This document shows positions 25,376 to 33,819 of a DNA stretch of 53,841 nucleotides, piece after piece. Position 1 is the first letter of the stretch. Each line of letters begins with the position of its first letter. The stretch spans positions 1 through 53,841 of the forward strand of contig JBEVNR010000049.1 of the NCBI GenBank assembly GCA_040507985.1, given 5' to 3'. The notes beneath the pieces were generated by a model. The model had not been told where the DNA came from and did no database searches. It saw only the letters and a program-made list of their open reading frames with translations. Made by a program: the position numbers and the translations under genes. Origin of the DNA: JBEVNR01 sp040507985 (GTDB taxonomy: Bacteria; Pseudomonadota; Alphaproteobacteria; Rickettsiales; UBA6187).

Positions 25376-26561
25376 AGCGCACGTTCTTTTTGCCTTGCGT
25401 CAGGCTAAGCACGCAATCCGCGACGTATGCCGTTTCGGCGTCGGTCATGTGCGGATATAGCGGAATTGAAATCGCCCGTGCGTAATACGCCTCCGCCTGC
25501 GGACAATATCCCTCGGCAAAGCCCAAATCGCGGTAATAGGGCATCAGATACACGGGAATATAATGCACGTTGACGCCAATCTCCGCCGCCCTCAACGCGT
25601 CGAACGTCCCTCGCCTGATCGCCGCGTCGACGAGTATCGGGAATAAGTGATAAGACGAATAAACGTCTTTGGCAACGCGTTGGAATTCGACTTGCGTATC
25701 GGCAAATCGATTACGATAGTAGGAAGCGATCTCGTTGCGTCGCGCCACCAGCGTCGGTAAATCTTCCGTTTGCCGCGCGCCCAGCGCCGCCTGTATGTCG
25801 GTGATACGGTAATTATACGAAAGTTCCTGCATCTCATAATACCAGGCGCCGTGGCTCTCGTAGCGGAATGCCGACAGATCGCGCGTAATGCCGTGGGTGC
25901 GCAACCGCATCAGGCGTTCGTATGTTTGGGCATCGTTCGTCGTCACCACCCCGCCTTCGCCGGTGGTGATAATTTTAACCGGATGAAACGAAAACACCGC
26001 CATGTCGGAATAGCCGCACCTGCCGACGGGCGTATTTTCGTACCGCCCGCCGATGGCGTGGGCGGCGTCTTCCATCACCTTAAACCCGTATTTTTTCGAC
26101 AGACGACCTATTTCCTTCATGTCGCACGACGCGCCGCACATATGGACGGGAATCACCAGCGCGGGCAACTTGCCTTCCTTTTCGGCATTTTCCAATTTAG
26201 TGGCCAGCGCCTTGACGCACATATTGAACGTGGCGGGATCGATATCGAAGAAGTCTATCGTCGCGCCGCAAAATCGCGCGCAGTTCGCCGACGCGGCGAA
26301 GGTGATCGGCGAGGTCCAGACGATATCCCCCTCCCCTATTCCCAACGCCATGCAGCCGATATGCAGGCCGGCCGTGGCGCTGCTCACCGCCACGGCATAG
26401 GCGGCTCCGGTCGCCTGCGCAATTTTTTTCTCGAATTCCGCAATTTTCGGACCCTGGGTGAGGTAGTCGGAGCGAAGGGCTTCGGTCACCGCCGCCACGT
26501 CGGCGTCAGTGATATGTTGGCGACCGTAGGGAATGAAACCGTTAGGTGCGGGCATATGCAT
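25368..26561 (-). CDS. pseC: PseC-type PLP-dependent sugar aminotransferase
   Basis: This DegT/DnrJ/EryC1-family aminotransferase transfers an amino group to C4 of a UDP-4-keto-6-deoxy-hexosamine, as in pseudaminic acid synthesis. The 397-residue protein opens with FIPYGRQHITDADVAAV, has AVAVSSATAGLH for phosphate binding, VMEDAAHAIGGRY with the PLP-contacting Asp, and the Schiff-base Lys in FSFHPVKIITTGEGG. TQGPKIAEFEKK and PVYLMPYY are further family blocks. The usual roles of this sugar are flagellin or LPS/capsule decoration; no flagellar genes are in the window. It is transcribed with the following cytidylyltransferase. Confidence 0.88.
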   Translation of the reverse strand: MHMPAPNGFIPYGRQHITDADVAAVTEALRSDYLTQGPKIAEFEKKIAQATGAAYAVAVSSATAGLHIGCMALGIGEGDIVWTSPITFAASANCARFCGATIDFFDIDPATFNMCVKALATKLENAEKEGKLPALVIPVHMCGASCDMKEIGRLSKKYGFKVMEDAAHAIGGRYENTPVGRCGYSDMAVFSFHPVKIITTGEGGVVTTNDAQTYERLMRLRTHGITRDLSAFRYESHGAWYYEMQELSYNYRITDIQAALGARQTEDLPTLVARRNEIASYYRNRFADTQVEFQRVAKDVYSSYHLFPILVDAAIRRGTFDALRAAEIGVNVHYIPVYLMPYYRDLGFAEGYCPQAEAYYARAISIPLYPHMTDAETAYVADCVLSLTQGKKNVRYG

Positions 26562-26649
26562 GCTTTATTAATTAATGCGTTTCTTTGAACTTATTCAAAA
26601 AGACCATACAGCCTAAATGAAACGGCTCAACATGTTTTTATGCGCAGTT

Positions 26650-28002
26650 TTACAAAAGCAACCAATACGCTCCCGCAAGCAAAAAGGCAAAGGACAGGGC
26701 GTCGGTAATGGCGATTAAAAAGACGGAGGACGCGATGGCGGGATCGGCGCCGCATTTTTCCAGTCCTATGGGAATAAGCGCCCCCAATACGCCGGATACG
26801 CCGATGGCGCCCCATATTGCCGCAGCGAACACGGCGCTTAGTCCGGCGTTGCCGTAGATAATTCCCGTCGCCGCTCCGGCCAGGGCGGCAAGCAAGGCGC
26901 CGTTGGCGAAGCCGACCAATAATTCCTTTCGCAACGTTCTGCCGACGTTCGCCGAACTTAGCTCCCGCAAGGACAAGGCCCGCACGACGACGGTAAGCGC
27001 TTGCGTGCCGGCGTTTCCCGCCAGACAAGCGATGACGGGAAGCAGCACCGCAAGCACGCTAAGATGCTGGATGGAGCTTTGAAAGGACGAAATGACCATC
27101 GCTCCCCCCACCGTCGTAAGCAAATTCACCGTCAGCCACGGCGCGCGACTTTTTACGGCGTTCAGCGGCGAACGGTACAGGTCGCTGTCGTTCACGCCGC
27201 CAAGATGCATGATGTCTTCCTGCGCCTCTTCGTCGATGACGTCGAGAATGCGGTCGACGCCCACCTCCCCTATCAACACGCCGCGCTCGTCGATGACCGG
27301 CGCCGCCGCCAACCCGTAGCGCCGAAACACGTGCGCGGCCTCTTCCTGGTCCATGTTCGGATCCACGGGGTGAAGCGGCTCTTCCGAAACCAATTCCTTT
27401 AAGGGAACGGTGCGGGCGGCGCATAGCATCTGCGCCGGAGAGACGAAACCTACCGGACGCAGCGTCGGGTCGGCCAGATAGACGTAATGAAACCGAAAGT
27501 CGGGGCGCCGCACCGAGCTTCGCATGTAATCAACGGCTTGCCCGACGGTCCAATATTCGGGAATATGCACCACGTCGCGGTTCATTAATCGCCCGACGCT
27601 GTCTTCGGGATAAGAAAGACCCTGCCGCACCTCACGCAAAAAGCGCGTCCGGCGAAGGCGGGCGAGCGCCTGCTCGCATTCGTCTTCGGGCAGTTCCTCC
27701 AGCACCGACACGGCCTCGTCGGAGGTAAGGGCGCCGACGCACCGCGAAAAACGCTCCTGCCCCAAGGCTTCGGCCACGCCGAGCAACACGTCGCCGTCAA
27801 AATAAAGCAGGGTTTTCGGAGGAATGGCGTCGCCGGCGACGTCGATCGCGGCGCGGCGGTCCTCGTCGTCAAGCAACGAGAACGCGGCGGCGATATCGGA
27901 GGCGTGCGCGCTTTCGATGACGGGAAGCAGGGAGTTTGCCTCCTTGCGCTCTATGGCGCCCGCAAACGCGTCCGCCAGTATTTTTACCGAATCGCTCGTC
28001 AT
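26650..28002 (-). CDS. mgtE: MgtE magnesium transporter
   Basis: MgtE is a Mg2+ channel gated by cytosolic magnesium. The 450-residue protein has an N-terminal helical domain (about 1-130), two CBS domains (about 135-255, with SVGRLMNRDVVHIPEYWTVG and APVIDERGVLIGEVGVD), a connecting helix and five membrane helices from about residue 290. The pore helix region PVIACLAGNAGTQALTVVVR carries the conserved GNxGTQ. A clear GGGAGGG ribosome site precedes the ATG. It lies 24 bases downstream of the ArsR gene, so the regulator may be in the same transcript. Confidence 0.95.
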   Translation of the reverse strand: MTSDSVKILADAFAGAIERKEANSLLPVIESAHASDIAAAFSLLDDEDRRAAIDVAGDAIPPKTLLYFDGDVLLGVAEALGQERFSRCVGALTSDEAVSVLEELPEDECEQALARLRRTRFLREVRQGLSYPEDSVGRLMNRDVVHIPEYWTVGQAVDYMRSSVRRPDFRFHYVYLADPTLRPVGFVSPAQMLCAARTVPLKELVSEEPLHPVDPNMDQEEAAHVFRRYGLAAAPVIDERGVLIGEVGVDRILDVIDEEAQEDIMHLGGVNDSDLYRSPLNAVKSRAPWLTVNLLTTVGGAMVISSFQSSIQHLSVLAVLLPVIACLAGNAGTQALTVVVRALSLRELSSANVGRTLRKELLVGFANGALLAALAGAATGIIYGNAGLSAVFAAAIWGAIGVSGVLGALIPIGLEKCGADPAIASSVFLIAITDALSFAFLLAGAYWLLL

Positions 28003-28026
28003 GGCGCAAGCCCTCCCGTAGGCGCC

Positions 28027-28437
28027 TTACGCCGCGATGGCGGAGGCGTCGTCTTCCTCGTCGTCAAAATCGCTCTCCCCATCTTCCTCCGAAGCAGAGG
28101 AAAAAGGCAGGGAAATGATTTCGCCTTCCTTTCCGGGAGAAGACAATCCTTCCTCCAAAAACTTGATTAATCCCTTTACCGCCTTTCTTTTGACGGAATA
28201 AAACACCTGACGCCCTTCCTTGGCCGACTTCAGCAATCCGGCGGCGGTCAATTGGCTTAAGTGAAACGACATGGTGGCGGAAGGCACGCCGAGCATTTCG
28301 GCGATCACGCCGGCGGGCATCCCTCCCTCCTCGCGCTTTGCGGCCAATAGGCGAAAAACCGACATGCGCGTTTCCTGGGCAAGAGCCGACACCATTTTCA
28401 CCGCTTTTTTTAATTTTACTTTTTTCTCTTTTCCCAT
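28027..28437 (-). CDS. ArsR-family winged-helix regulator
   Basis: This 136-residue protein has an ArsR-type winged helix: AETRMSVFRLLAAK, VIAEMLGVPSATMSFHLSQL as the recognition helix, LTAAGLLKSAKEGRQVFYSV as the wing. It lacks the classic ELCVCDL metal-binding motif, so the ligand is not obviously arsenite or zinc. The tail is very acidic. The start was placed at MGKEKKVKLKK (28437); several upstream in-frame ATGs exist. It faces away from pstS. A near-perfect palindrome in the shared region (28514-28530) is the natural operator candidate, so it may control itself and pstS, with mgtE downstream. Confidence 0.85.
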   Translation of the reverse strand: MGKEKKVKLKKAVKMVSALAQETRMSVFRLLAAKREEGGMPAGVIAEMLGVPSATMSFHLSQLTAAGLLKSAKEGRQVFYSVKRKAVKGLIKFLEEGLSSPGKEGEIISLPFSSASEEDGESDFDDEEDDASAIAA

Positions 28438-28487
28438 GATTCCCGTCATCCATAAAGTTGAATTGCGTCGACGTTTTAAAAAACGCA

Positions 28488-28514
28488 TTGACTCCTTGCG
28501 TCGACCGTTATAAT
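28488..28514 (+). promoter_or_regulatory. Putative pstS promoter
   Basis: TTGACT at 28488-28493 and a perfect TATAAT at 28509-28514, spacer 15 bases. The -10 box abuts the palindrome at 28514-28530. Confidence 0.45.
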
Positions 28515-28530
28515 AGTTATGCCATAACTA
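28514..28530. promoter_or_regulatory. Palindromic operator candidate between arsR-like gene and pstS
   Basis: TAGTTATG, one central C, CATAACTA: two perfect 8-base arms touching the TATAAT of the pstS promoter. ArsR-family repressors bind AT-rich palindromes of this size close to the promoter, and an ArsR-family gene is divergent from here. Confidence 0.5.
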
Positions 28531-28592
28531 ACGCTTTATAGCATTAATACTATAAGCATACTGAAATGACAACCCTTTATAGTTATATAAAC

Positions 28593-29612
28593 ATGAAAAA
28601 AAGTGCCGTCGTCTTTTCCGCCCTGGTTTTAAGCGGCTTTTTTGCGCCCCACGCGCACGCCGGAGATAGTTTCCGCATCGTCGGATCATCCACCGTTTAT
28701 CCTTTCGTGACGACCGTGGCGGAAGAATTCGGAAAGAACAGCGAATTTTCTCCGCCCGTGGTGGAATCCACCGGCACCGGCGGCGGATTTAGCCTTTTTT
28801 GCGCGCCGGACGACGCGGACCGCCCCGACCTCGCGAACGCCTCCCGGTCCATTAAGGAATCGGAAAAAAAACTATGCGCCGAATCGAAAAACAACGATCC
28901 CATTGAATTTAACATCGGATATGACGGCATCGCGATAGCCTCGAACGTGGAAGGGCCGAAATTTAACGTCACGTTGCGCCAGCTTCGCGACGCGCTCGCC
29001 AAATACGTGGAAAAAGACGGAAAAATCGTTGAAAATCCTTACAAAAAATGGAACGACGTGAACGAAGACCTGCCGAACGAAAAAATTCTCGTCTATGGAC
29101 CGCCCACGACCTCCGGAACGCGCGACGCCCTCAACGATTTGGCGTTAATTCAAGGGTGCGCGGATGACAAGGCGTTCGCTGCCGCCTACCCTAAAGAGGA
29201 AGACCGCGCGAAGGCGTGCGGGGCGATGCGCGAAGACGGCGCCTATGTCGACGCCACCGAAAACGACAACCTTATCGTGCAAAAACTGCGCGCCAACGAA
29301 AGCGCCGTCGGGATATTCGGATATCACTTTCTGGAAGAAAACGCGGCGTCGGTGCGCGGCGCCACCGTTGACGGACACGAGCCGACCTACGAGAACATCG
29401 CCGACGGAAGCTATCCCCTTACCCGCCCTCTCTTCGTCTACGCAAACGGCGCCAGCGTTGCGGGGAAAAAGTCGGTGGAAGCCTTCTTAACGGAGTTGCT
29501 CAGCGAACGCGCGCTTGGCGACGAAGGATATCTGACCTATAAAGGCTTAATTCCCGCACGTGAAAATATACGCGAGCGCAATCGCGAGGCGTTGGCGAAA
29601 GCGCAAAAATAA
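28593..29612 (+). CDS. pstS: PstS-like periplasmic phosphate-binding protein
   Basis: A 339-residue secreted binding protein. The signal peptide MKKSAVVFSALVLSGFFAPHAHA is followed by FRIVGSSTVYPF, ESTGTGGGFSLFC and IGYDGIAIASNVEG, which form the phosphate pocket of the PstS group. GPPTTSGTRDALNDLAL carries further pocket residues. The ATG at 28593 starts the signal peptide; an ATG nine codons upstream is less likely. pstC, pstA, pstB and phoU are not adjacent, so this may be a stand-alone phosphate scavenger or binding protein. Next to an ArsR gene rather than a PhoB box, its regulation looks unusual. Confidence 0.9.
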   Translation: MKKSAVVFSALVLSGFFAPHAHAGDSFRIVGSSTVYPFVTTVAEEFGKNSEFSPPVVESTGTGGGFSLFCAPDDADRPDLANASRSIKESEKKLCAESKNNDPIEFNIGYDGIAIASNVEGPKFNVTLRQLRDALAKYVEKDGKIVENPYKKWNDVNEDLPNEKILVYGPPTTSGTRDALNDLALIQGCADDKAFAAAYPKEEDRAKACGAMREDGAYVDATENDNLIVQKLRANESAVGIFGYHFLEENAASVRGATVDGHEPTYENIADGSYPLTRPLFVYANGASVAGKKSVEAFLTELLSERALGDEGYLTYKGLIPARENIRERNREALAKAQK

Positions 29613-29638
29613 GTTTCGTCATATGTAAAGGATCGCCT

Positions 29639-30106
29639 ATGCGTTATTTGCCTTACCGTTTGGGCGTCGGAGCAATGCTCTTAAACAAGAAGGGATTGGT
29701 GTTCGTCGGAAGGCGCTCATCTCCCCAGGGTTCCGAAGCATGGCAAATGCCCCAGGGCGGCATTGACGACGGCGAGTCCCCAGAAGCGGCGGTGCGTCGC
29801 GAGCTAAGGGAGGAAACCGGAGTGGAGTCGGCGGAAATCATCGCCGAAACGCCGGGGTGGCTCTCTTATCGCCTGCCGGCCGAACTCGCCGCGACCTTAT
29901 GGGGAGGCCGCTTCGCCGGCCAGCGGCAAAAATGGTATTTGATGCGCTTTACCGGCGACGACGGCGAGATTAACATTAACGGCGAGCATCCGGAATTTTG
30001 CATGTGGAAGTGGGAGCGCCCCGCCGGACTCCCTAGTCTCATCGTGTCGTTTAAGCGTACGCTTTATATGGAGGCGTTGGCCGCTTTTAAGGCCCACTTG
30101 TCGTGA
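29639..30106 (+). CDS. rppH: RNA pyrophosphohydrolase
   Basis: RppH removes pyrophosphate from the 5' end of transcripts and starts mRNA decay. The 155-residue protein has the Nudix box GGIDDGESPEAAVRRELREE (catalytic Glu pair in REEx) and the RppH features YRLGVGAMLLNKKGLVFVGRR at the start and QKWYLMRFTGDD. AAGGA precedes the ATG. Its stop overlaps the start of the next gene as GTGA. Confidence 0.95.
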   Translation: MRYLPYRLGVGAMLLNKKGLVFVGRRSSPQGSEAWQMPQGGIDDGESPEAAVRRELREETGVESAEIIAETPGWLSYRLPAELAATLWGGRFAGQRQKWYLMRFTGDDGEININGEHPEFCMWKWERPAGLPSLIVSFKRTLYMEALAAFKAHLS

Positions 30107-30561
30107 GGAAGCTGTTTTTTCTCGTCGCGTTAAGTTGCGCGACTTTAGGAGGAGCGCCGGCGGCCGGCGCCCAAACCGGCAAATCCTATCGCTTGCCCTC
30201 GCGCCCCCAGGACGAAACGCTGGCGACCGATCCGGCAAGAGGAAACGTGACGGCTGCGGACCTCGCCAAGGCGTGCGGGGAGTATTTTCAGCCCACCTTC
30301 AACAATCGCGAGCGGCTGGCCAGAAAAAGCGTGTGCGCCTCTTATTTTTACGGCGCCCTTTCCGCCTTGTTCTGGCTGCGGCGGGAATCGCCGTCCCCCC
30401 TCCCCCATTGCGCGCCCGACACGCTCAGCGCCGATGACGGCATTCGCGCGTTTCTGGAGTGGAGCGAAAGCGCCGCAGAGCCGGAGCGTTACCTTGCCAT
30501 AGAAGGGGCGCTTAAGGCGCTGGACGCGCGCTTCCCCTGCCGCACTCCCGAAAATCGATAG
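30103..30561 (+). CDS. Secreted Rap1a/Tai-like small protein
   Basis: A 152-residue protein with a signal peptide (RKLFFLVALSCATLGGAPAAGAQ) and four spaced cysteines in the mature part (ACGEYF, VCASYFYG, HCAPDT, FPC). This matches the Rap1a/Tai immunity-protein pattern, a disulfide-bonded helical periplasmic fold, as do GIRAFLEW and AIEGALKAL. Rap1a proteins protect against type VI amidase toxins, but many relatives in alphaproteobacteria have no linked toxin; none is seen here. It starts with a GTG whose last two bases lie in the rppH stop, so it is coupled to rppH. Confidence 0.6.
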   Translation: MRKLFFLVALSCATLGGAPAAGAQTGKSYRLPSRPQDETLATDPARGNVTAADLAKACGEYFQPTFNNRERLARKSVCASYFYGALSALFWLRRESPSPLPHCAPDTLSADDGIRAFLEWSESAAEPERYLAIEGALKALDARFPCRTPENR

Positions 30562-30664
30562 AAAAATCCGGTTTTGCTGACATCTCCGCATTTTTTCGCT
30601 TGCATAGACGCGCGCTTCGCTCGATACTCCGCCGCATCGTCGTTAACGCTTACGGAAAACGAAA

Positions 30665-31177
30665 ATGAACCTCTCCGCCCTCACCCCCGGCAAGACGCCG
30701 GACGAAATTAATGTCGTCGTCGAAGTGCCGATGGGGGTTTCTCCCGTAAAATACGAAATGGACAAGGAGAGCGGCGCCCTCTTCGTCGATCGCATCATTC
30801 ATACGGCCATGTATTACCCGTGCAATTACGGTTTCATTCCCGGCACACTCGGCAAGGACGGCGATCCGCTCGACGCGCTCGTCGCCTCCACCGTCCCCTT
30901 CGTTCCGGGATCGGTCGTCAAGGCGCGTCCGGTTGGCGTATTGCTGATGGAGGACGAGTCGGGCTGCGACGAAAAAATCGTCGCCGTTCCCGTCTCAAAA
31001 ACATTTCCGTATTTCGACGCGGTAAAAACCGTCGACGAACTGCCTGCCGTACTGTGCGACCAAATTCGCCATTTCTTCGAGCATTACAAAGATCTGGAGA
31101 AAGGAAAATGGGTAAAAGTGACGGGATGGGGCGATTTAAGCACAGCCAAAGCCATTATTGCCGATTCCGTTAAGTAA
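30665..31177 (+). CDS. ppa: Inorganic pyrophosphatase
   Basis: Family I soluble pyrophosphatase, 170 residues, the usual length. It pulls biosynthetic reactions forward by hydrolysing pyrophosphate. The active-site residues are in VVVEVPMGVSPVKYE, YYPCNYGFIPGTLG and DGDPLDALV (the three Asp that bind Mg2+), with DEKIVAVPVSK and FFEHYKDLEKGKWVKV completing the site. A gap of about 100 bases separates it from the preceding gene. Confidence 0.97.
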   Translation: MNLSALTPGKTPDEINVVVEVPMGVSPVKYEMDKESGALFVDRIIHTAMYYPCNYGFIPGTLGKDGDPLDALVASTVPFVPGSVVKARPVGVLLMEDESGCDEKIVAVPVSKTFPYFDAVKTVDELPAVLCDQIRHFFEHYKDLEKGKWVKVTGWGDLSTAKAIIADSVK

Positions 31178-31250
31178 AACGTAACGATTATCCCTATACT
31201 ATTTTTACGACGCGACCCCTCCCCACTATTTTTATAAAGGTGTGAATTTT

Positions 31251-31523
31251 ATGAACAAGCAAGAAATCATCGCCGCGATTGCCGACGAGTTTGATTTGAC
31301 GAGAGAAAAAGCAAAAAATATCGTCGAAAAAGTGAGCTGCATGATTATCGGCGGCGTAAAGGAACAAGGCAAAATCGTATGGCCGGATCTTGGCACCTTT
31401 AGTTGCTCGACCCGCAACGAACGCAAGGGCCGTAACCCCATGACCGGCGAAGCGATCACGATCCCAAAAAAGAACGTTCCCAAATTTACGCCTACGAAAA
31501 AATTCAAGGAAGAAATCGCTTAA
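31251..31523 (+). CDS. HU/IHF-type DNA-binding protein
   Basis: A 90-residue nucleoid protein: MNKQEIIAAIADEF helix pair, GTFSCSTRNERKGRNPMTGE forming the DNA-contacting beta arm, and KKFKEEIA at the end. The arm has the RKGRNPxTGE pattern seen in HU and IHF. The tip and dimer region are divergent from textbook HupB (for example ITIPKKNVPKFTPTKK), so I give no symbol. AAAGG ten bases before the ATG at 31251 decides the start over a GTG nine bases upstream. A strong terminator follows. Confidence 0.9.
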   Translation: MNKQEIIAAIADEFDLTREKAKNIVEKVSCMIIGGVKEQGKIVWPDLGTFSCSTRNERKGRNPMTGEAITIPKKNVPKFTPTKKFKEEIA

Positions 31524-31549
31524 TTTTCTTCTTAGAAGGTTTCTCACGT

Positions 31550-31597
31550 AAAAGGAAGCGCATTGGGTTTGCATGGCCTGGCGTCGCTTCCTTTTTT
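31550..31597 (+). terminator. Intrinsic terminator after the HU-like gene
   Basis: AAAAGGAAGCG (31550-31560) pairs with CGCTTCCTTTT (31585-31595), followed by a T run. The 24-base loop is long, but the stem and T tract are convincing. Confidence 0.7.
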
Positions 31598-31617
31598 ATT
31601 ATTAAACGCACGCTTCT

Positions 31618-32553
31618 ATGGCATTTTTTTTAGAAGAACGCGCCTCCGGCGAGCGCGGATTGCTGCCTTCCGGCTTTCCCGACCGCAAGGCGCCGGCGGC
31701 GGAAAAAATTTTTGAGGCGCGTTATCGTTTAACGCGGTTTTTCGTCGAAAAAGGGTATGCGCTCCATTCTCCGCCATTACTGGAATTTGCGGACGGCGCC
31801 CATGTCGCCTCTCCGTCGCTGCGCGACGTGTTTCGCGTCACCGACCCGGGATCGCGCGAAACGCTTATCTTGCGGGGCGACGTCACGGCCCAGATCGCGC
31901 GCATGGCGGCGGCGGAAATCTCATCGGGAAAGGCGGCGCTGCCCCTTCGGATCAGCTACTCCGGCAAGGCGGTGCGCACCGAAGCGGACGAATACGGAGG
32001 CTTGCGCGAGCGCACGCAAGTGGGGCTTGAGCATATCGGCGGACCGTTCGACGAGGCCCTGCGCGAAACGGCGGCCCTGTTGCTGGAAAATCTGTTGCGC
32101 GAACGCAGAGGGCGCGTCGTTTTCGTCGCCGGCTTGCCGGACATGGTGTCTGAGCTGGAAAACATGGTCGCCCATACCCACGACGAGCGCCGCGCCTTTC
32201 GCCTGGCGCTCGCCTATAAAGATCGCGATTACGCAAAAAACACCTTATGCGACGCGATAGACGCCGAGTGGTTGCTCGGCATGAAGGAGGGGACGCCGTC
32301 GCGCCTTCCGGATGCGCTTGCGATTCATACGGAGTGCGCAGACAATCTATGCAATGAATTAAAGACACATTTTTCGCGCGTCGATTGTCGCGTCGATCCT
32401 GCCGACGTGCATCGCTATCCGTACCATAAACGCCTGGTGTTTTCCGTGTTTTGCGCCGATACGGGGCGCGAGCTGGCGCGCGGCGGACATTACCGCCTCG
32501 AAGGCGTCGACGCCGCCGGCGCGACGCTGTTCGTCGAGGACGTGTGTTTATAA
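31618..32553 (+). CDS. hisZ: ATP phosphoribosyltransferase regulatory subunit
   Basis: HisZ is a paralogue of histidyl-tRNA synthetase that lacks charging activity and forms the allosteric complex with short HisG. The 311-residue protein begins with LLPSGFPDRKAPAAEKIFEARYRLTRFFVEKGY, has the motif-2-like LILRGDVTAQIARMAA and LRISYSGKAVRTEADEYGGLRERTQVGLEHIGG, and lacks the anticodon domain and HisA/B-type catalytic residues of HisS. It is about 60-80 residues shorter than many HisZ proteins, with a reduced C-terminal region. hisG and hisD are 22 kb away. It starts just downstream of the HU terminator. Confidence 0.85.
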   Translation: MAFFLEERASGERGLLPSGFPDRKAPAAEKIFEARYRLTRFFVEKGYALHSPPLLEFADGAHVASPSLRDVFRVTDPGSRETLILRGDVTAQIARMAAAEISSGKAALPLRISYSGKAVRTEADEYGGLRERTQVGLEHIGGPFDEALRETAALLLENLLRERRGRVVFVAGLPDMVSELENMVAHTHDERRAFRLALAYKDRDYAKNTLCDAIDAEWLLGMKEGTPSRLPDALAIHTECADNLCNELKTHFSRVDCRVDPADVHRYPYHKRLVFSVFCADTGRELARGGHYRLEGVDAAGATLFVEDVCL

Positions 32554-32605
32554 ATTATACACACATTTTTTATAAAATAGCGACGGGATACAAAAACGGG
32601 TTTAC

Positions 32606-33643
32606 ATGCGCGTCGCGAACATCATGCTGGGGAGAGGCAAGGGCGGATTGGAGCAATGCGTCGTCGATTACGCCGAGGCGTTGGCCGACAGGTGCGAAAG
32701 CGTGTTTTCCGTCGTCGACCCCCTTTCTCCCTACGTCGTCGCGCTTGGGGAAATTCCCGGAAAAACGGAATGTTTGCGCCAGCGTGGGGAATGGGACATA
32801 TTCGCCGCGATGCGGCTAAAAAAAATATTGCGCCGCATCGACGCCGACGTGATTATCTGCCACGGTAACCGCGCCTTTCGCTTGGCAAGGAAAGCGGCGA
32901 AAAAACGCCCCGTCGTTTTCGTCACCCATAACGAACGCCTGAAATCGGCGCGACGCGCCGACGCCGTTTTTGCCACCAACAACGCATTTTTTGCCGACGC
33001 CGCGCGCATGGGATTCACGCCGGACGAAAATTTATTCCTCATTCCCAATATGGTGCGCGCGCCCATGCAAAAGCCGCGCCCGCGCCAATACGGCAAGCCG
33101 ATCGTCATAGGATTTTTGGGAAGGCTCTCGCGCCGCAAAGGCGCCCATATATTGCTCGAGGCGGCGAAAATACTCGAAGAGACGCCCGGCGCGCCCGATT
33201 TTTCCCTTTATATCGGGGGAGACGGCGAAGAAAAGGAGCGGTTGCAAAAATTATGCCGAAAATTAGGGCTGCAACGCAAAACCACCTTCGCGGGGTGGAT
33301 AGAGGACAAGCCGGCGTTCTTTAGAAAAATCGATATTTTCTGCCTTCCCTCCGTCGTCGAAGCCTTCGGCATCGCGCTGGTCGAAGCCATGGGCGGCGGC
33401 GTGCCGGCGGTGGCGACCGATTGCTTAGGGCCGCGCGACGTCATCGACCACAAACGCACCGGATTGCTGGCCCCGGCGGGGAACGCGCGCTTGCTTGCCG
33501 AGACGTTGGAAGCGATGATGAAAAAAACGCCCGAAGAGACGGCCCACATGACCGAGGCCGCTTTTACGCGCGCCGAAGACTTCAACGTGCCGCGCGTCGG
33601 CCACGCCATCTACGCGGCGTTAAAAAAAATCGTCAATTCATAG
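32606..33643 (+). CDS. Family 4 glycosyltransferase
   Basis: A GT-B enzyme of 345 residues. The N-terminal acceptor domain opens MRVANIMLGRGKGGLEQCVVDYA with the Gly-Gly loop. The donor domain begins near 170 with IVIGFLGRLSRRKGAHILLEAA and contains LYIGGDGEEKERL and the acidic motif SVVEAFGIALVEAMGGGVPAVAT (the E-x7-E pair that holds the nucleotide sugar). It probably adds a sugar to LPS or another envelope glycan; donor and acceptor cannot be told. It stands alone between hisZ and lipA. Confidence 0.9.
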   Translation: MRVANIMLGRGKGGLEQCVVDYAEALADRCESVFSVVDPLSPYVVALGEIPGKTECLRQRGEWDIFAAMRLKKILRRIDADVIICHGNRAFRLARKAAKKRPVVFVTHNERLKSARRADAVFATNNAFFADAARMGFTPDENLFLIPNMVRAPMQKPRPRQYGKPIVIGFLGRLSRRKGAHILLEAAKILEETPGAPDFSLYIGGDGEEKERLQKLCRKLGLQRKTTFAGWIEDKPAFFRKIDIFCLPSVVEAFGIALVEAMGGGVPAVATDCLGPRDVIDHKRTGLLAPAGNARLLAETLEAMMKKTPEETAHMTEAAFTRAEDFNVPRVGHAIYAALKKIVNS

Positions 33644-33731
33644 GCCTGTTCACGTAAAAAATATTTTTATAAAAGCATGTAAACCTCGGTTGCGGCTTCT
33701 TTTTTTACTTTTGAGCGAACAATCGTTCGGG

Positions 33732-33781
33732 ACACGCGGCGCTTCGGGCCGCTTGCGTGTTAGCTGCATTTTCCTTATAAT
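33732..33781 (+). promoter_or_regulatory. Hairpin plus sigma-70 promoter of lipA
   Basis: A GC-rich hairpin at 33732-33760 (ACACGCGGC arm, GCCGC and GTGT on the other side) overlaps a promoter: TTGCGT at 33753-33758, 17 bases, perfect TATAAT at 33776-33781. Transcription would start near 33788. The hairpin may be a weak terminator for the glycosyltransferase transcript or an operator. Confidence 0.6.
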
Positions 33782-33819
33782 GGCCTTGCCCACGAATTTT
33801 GGCAAAGGAATACGCTACC

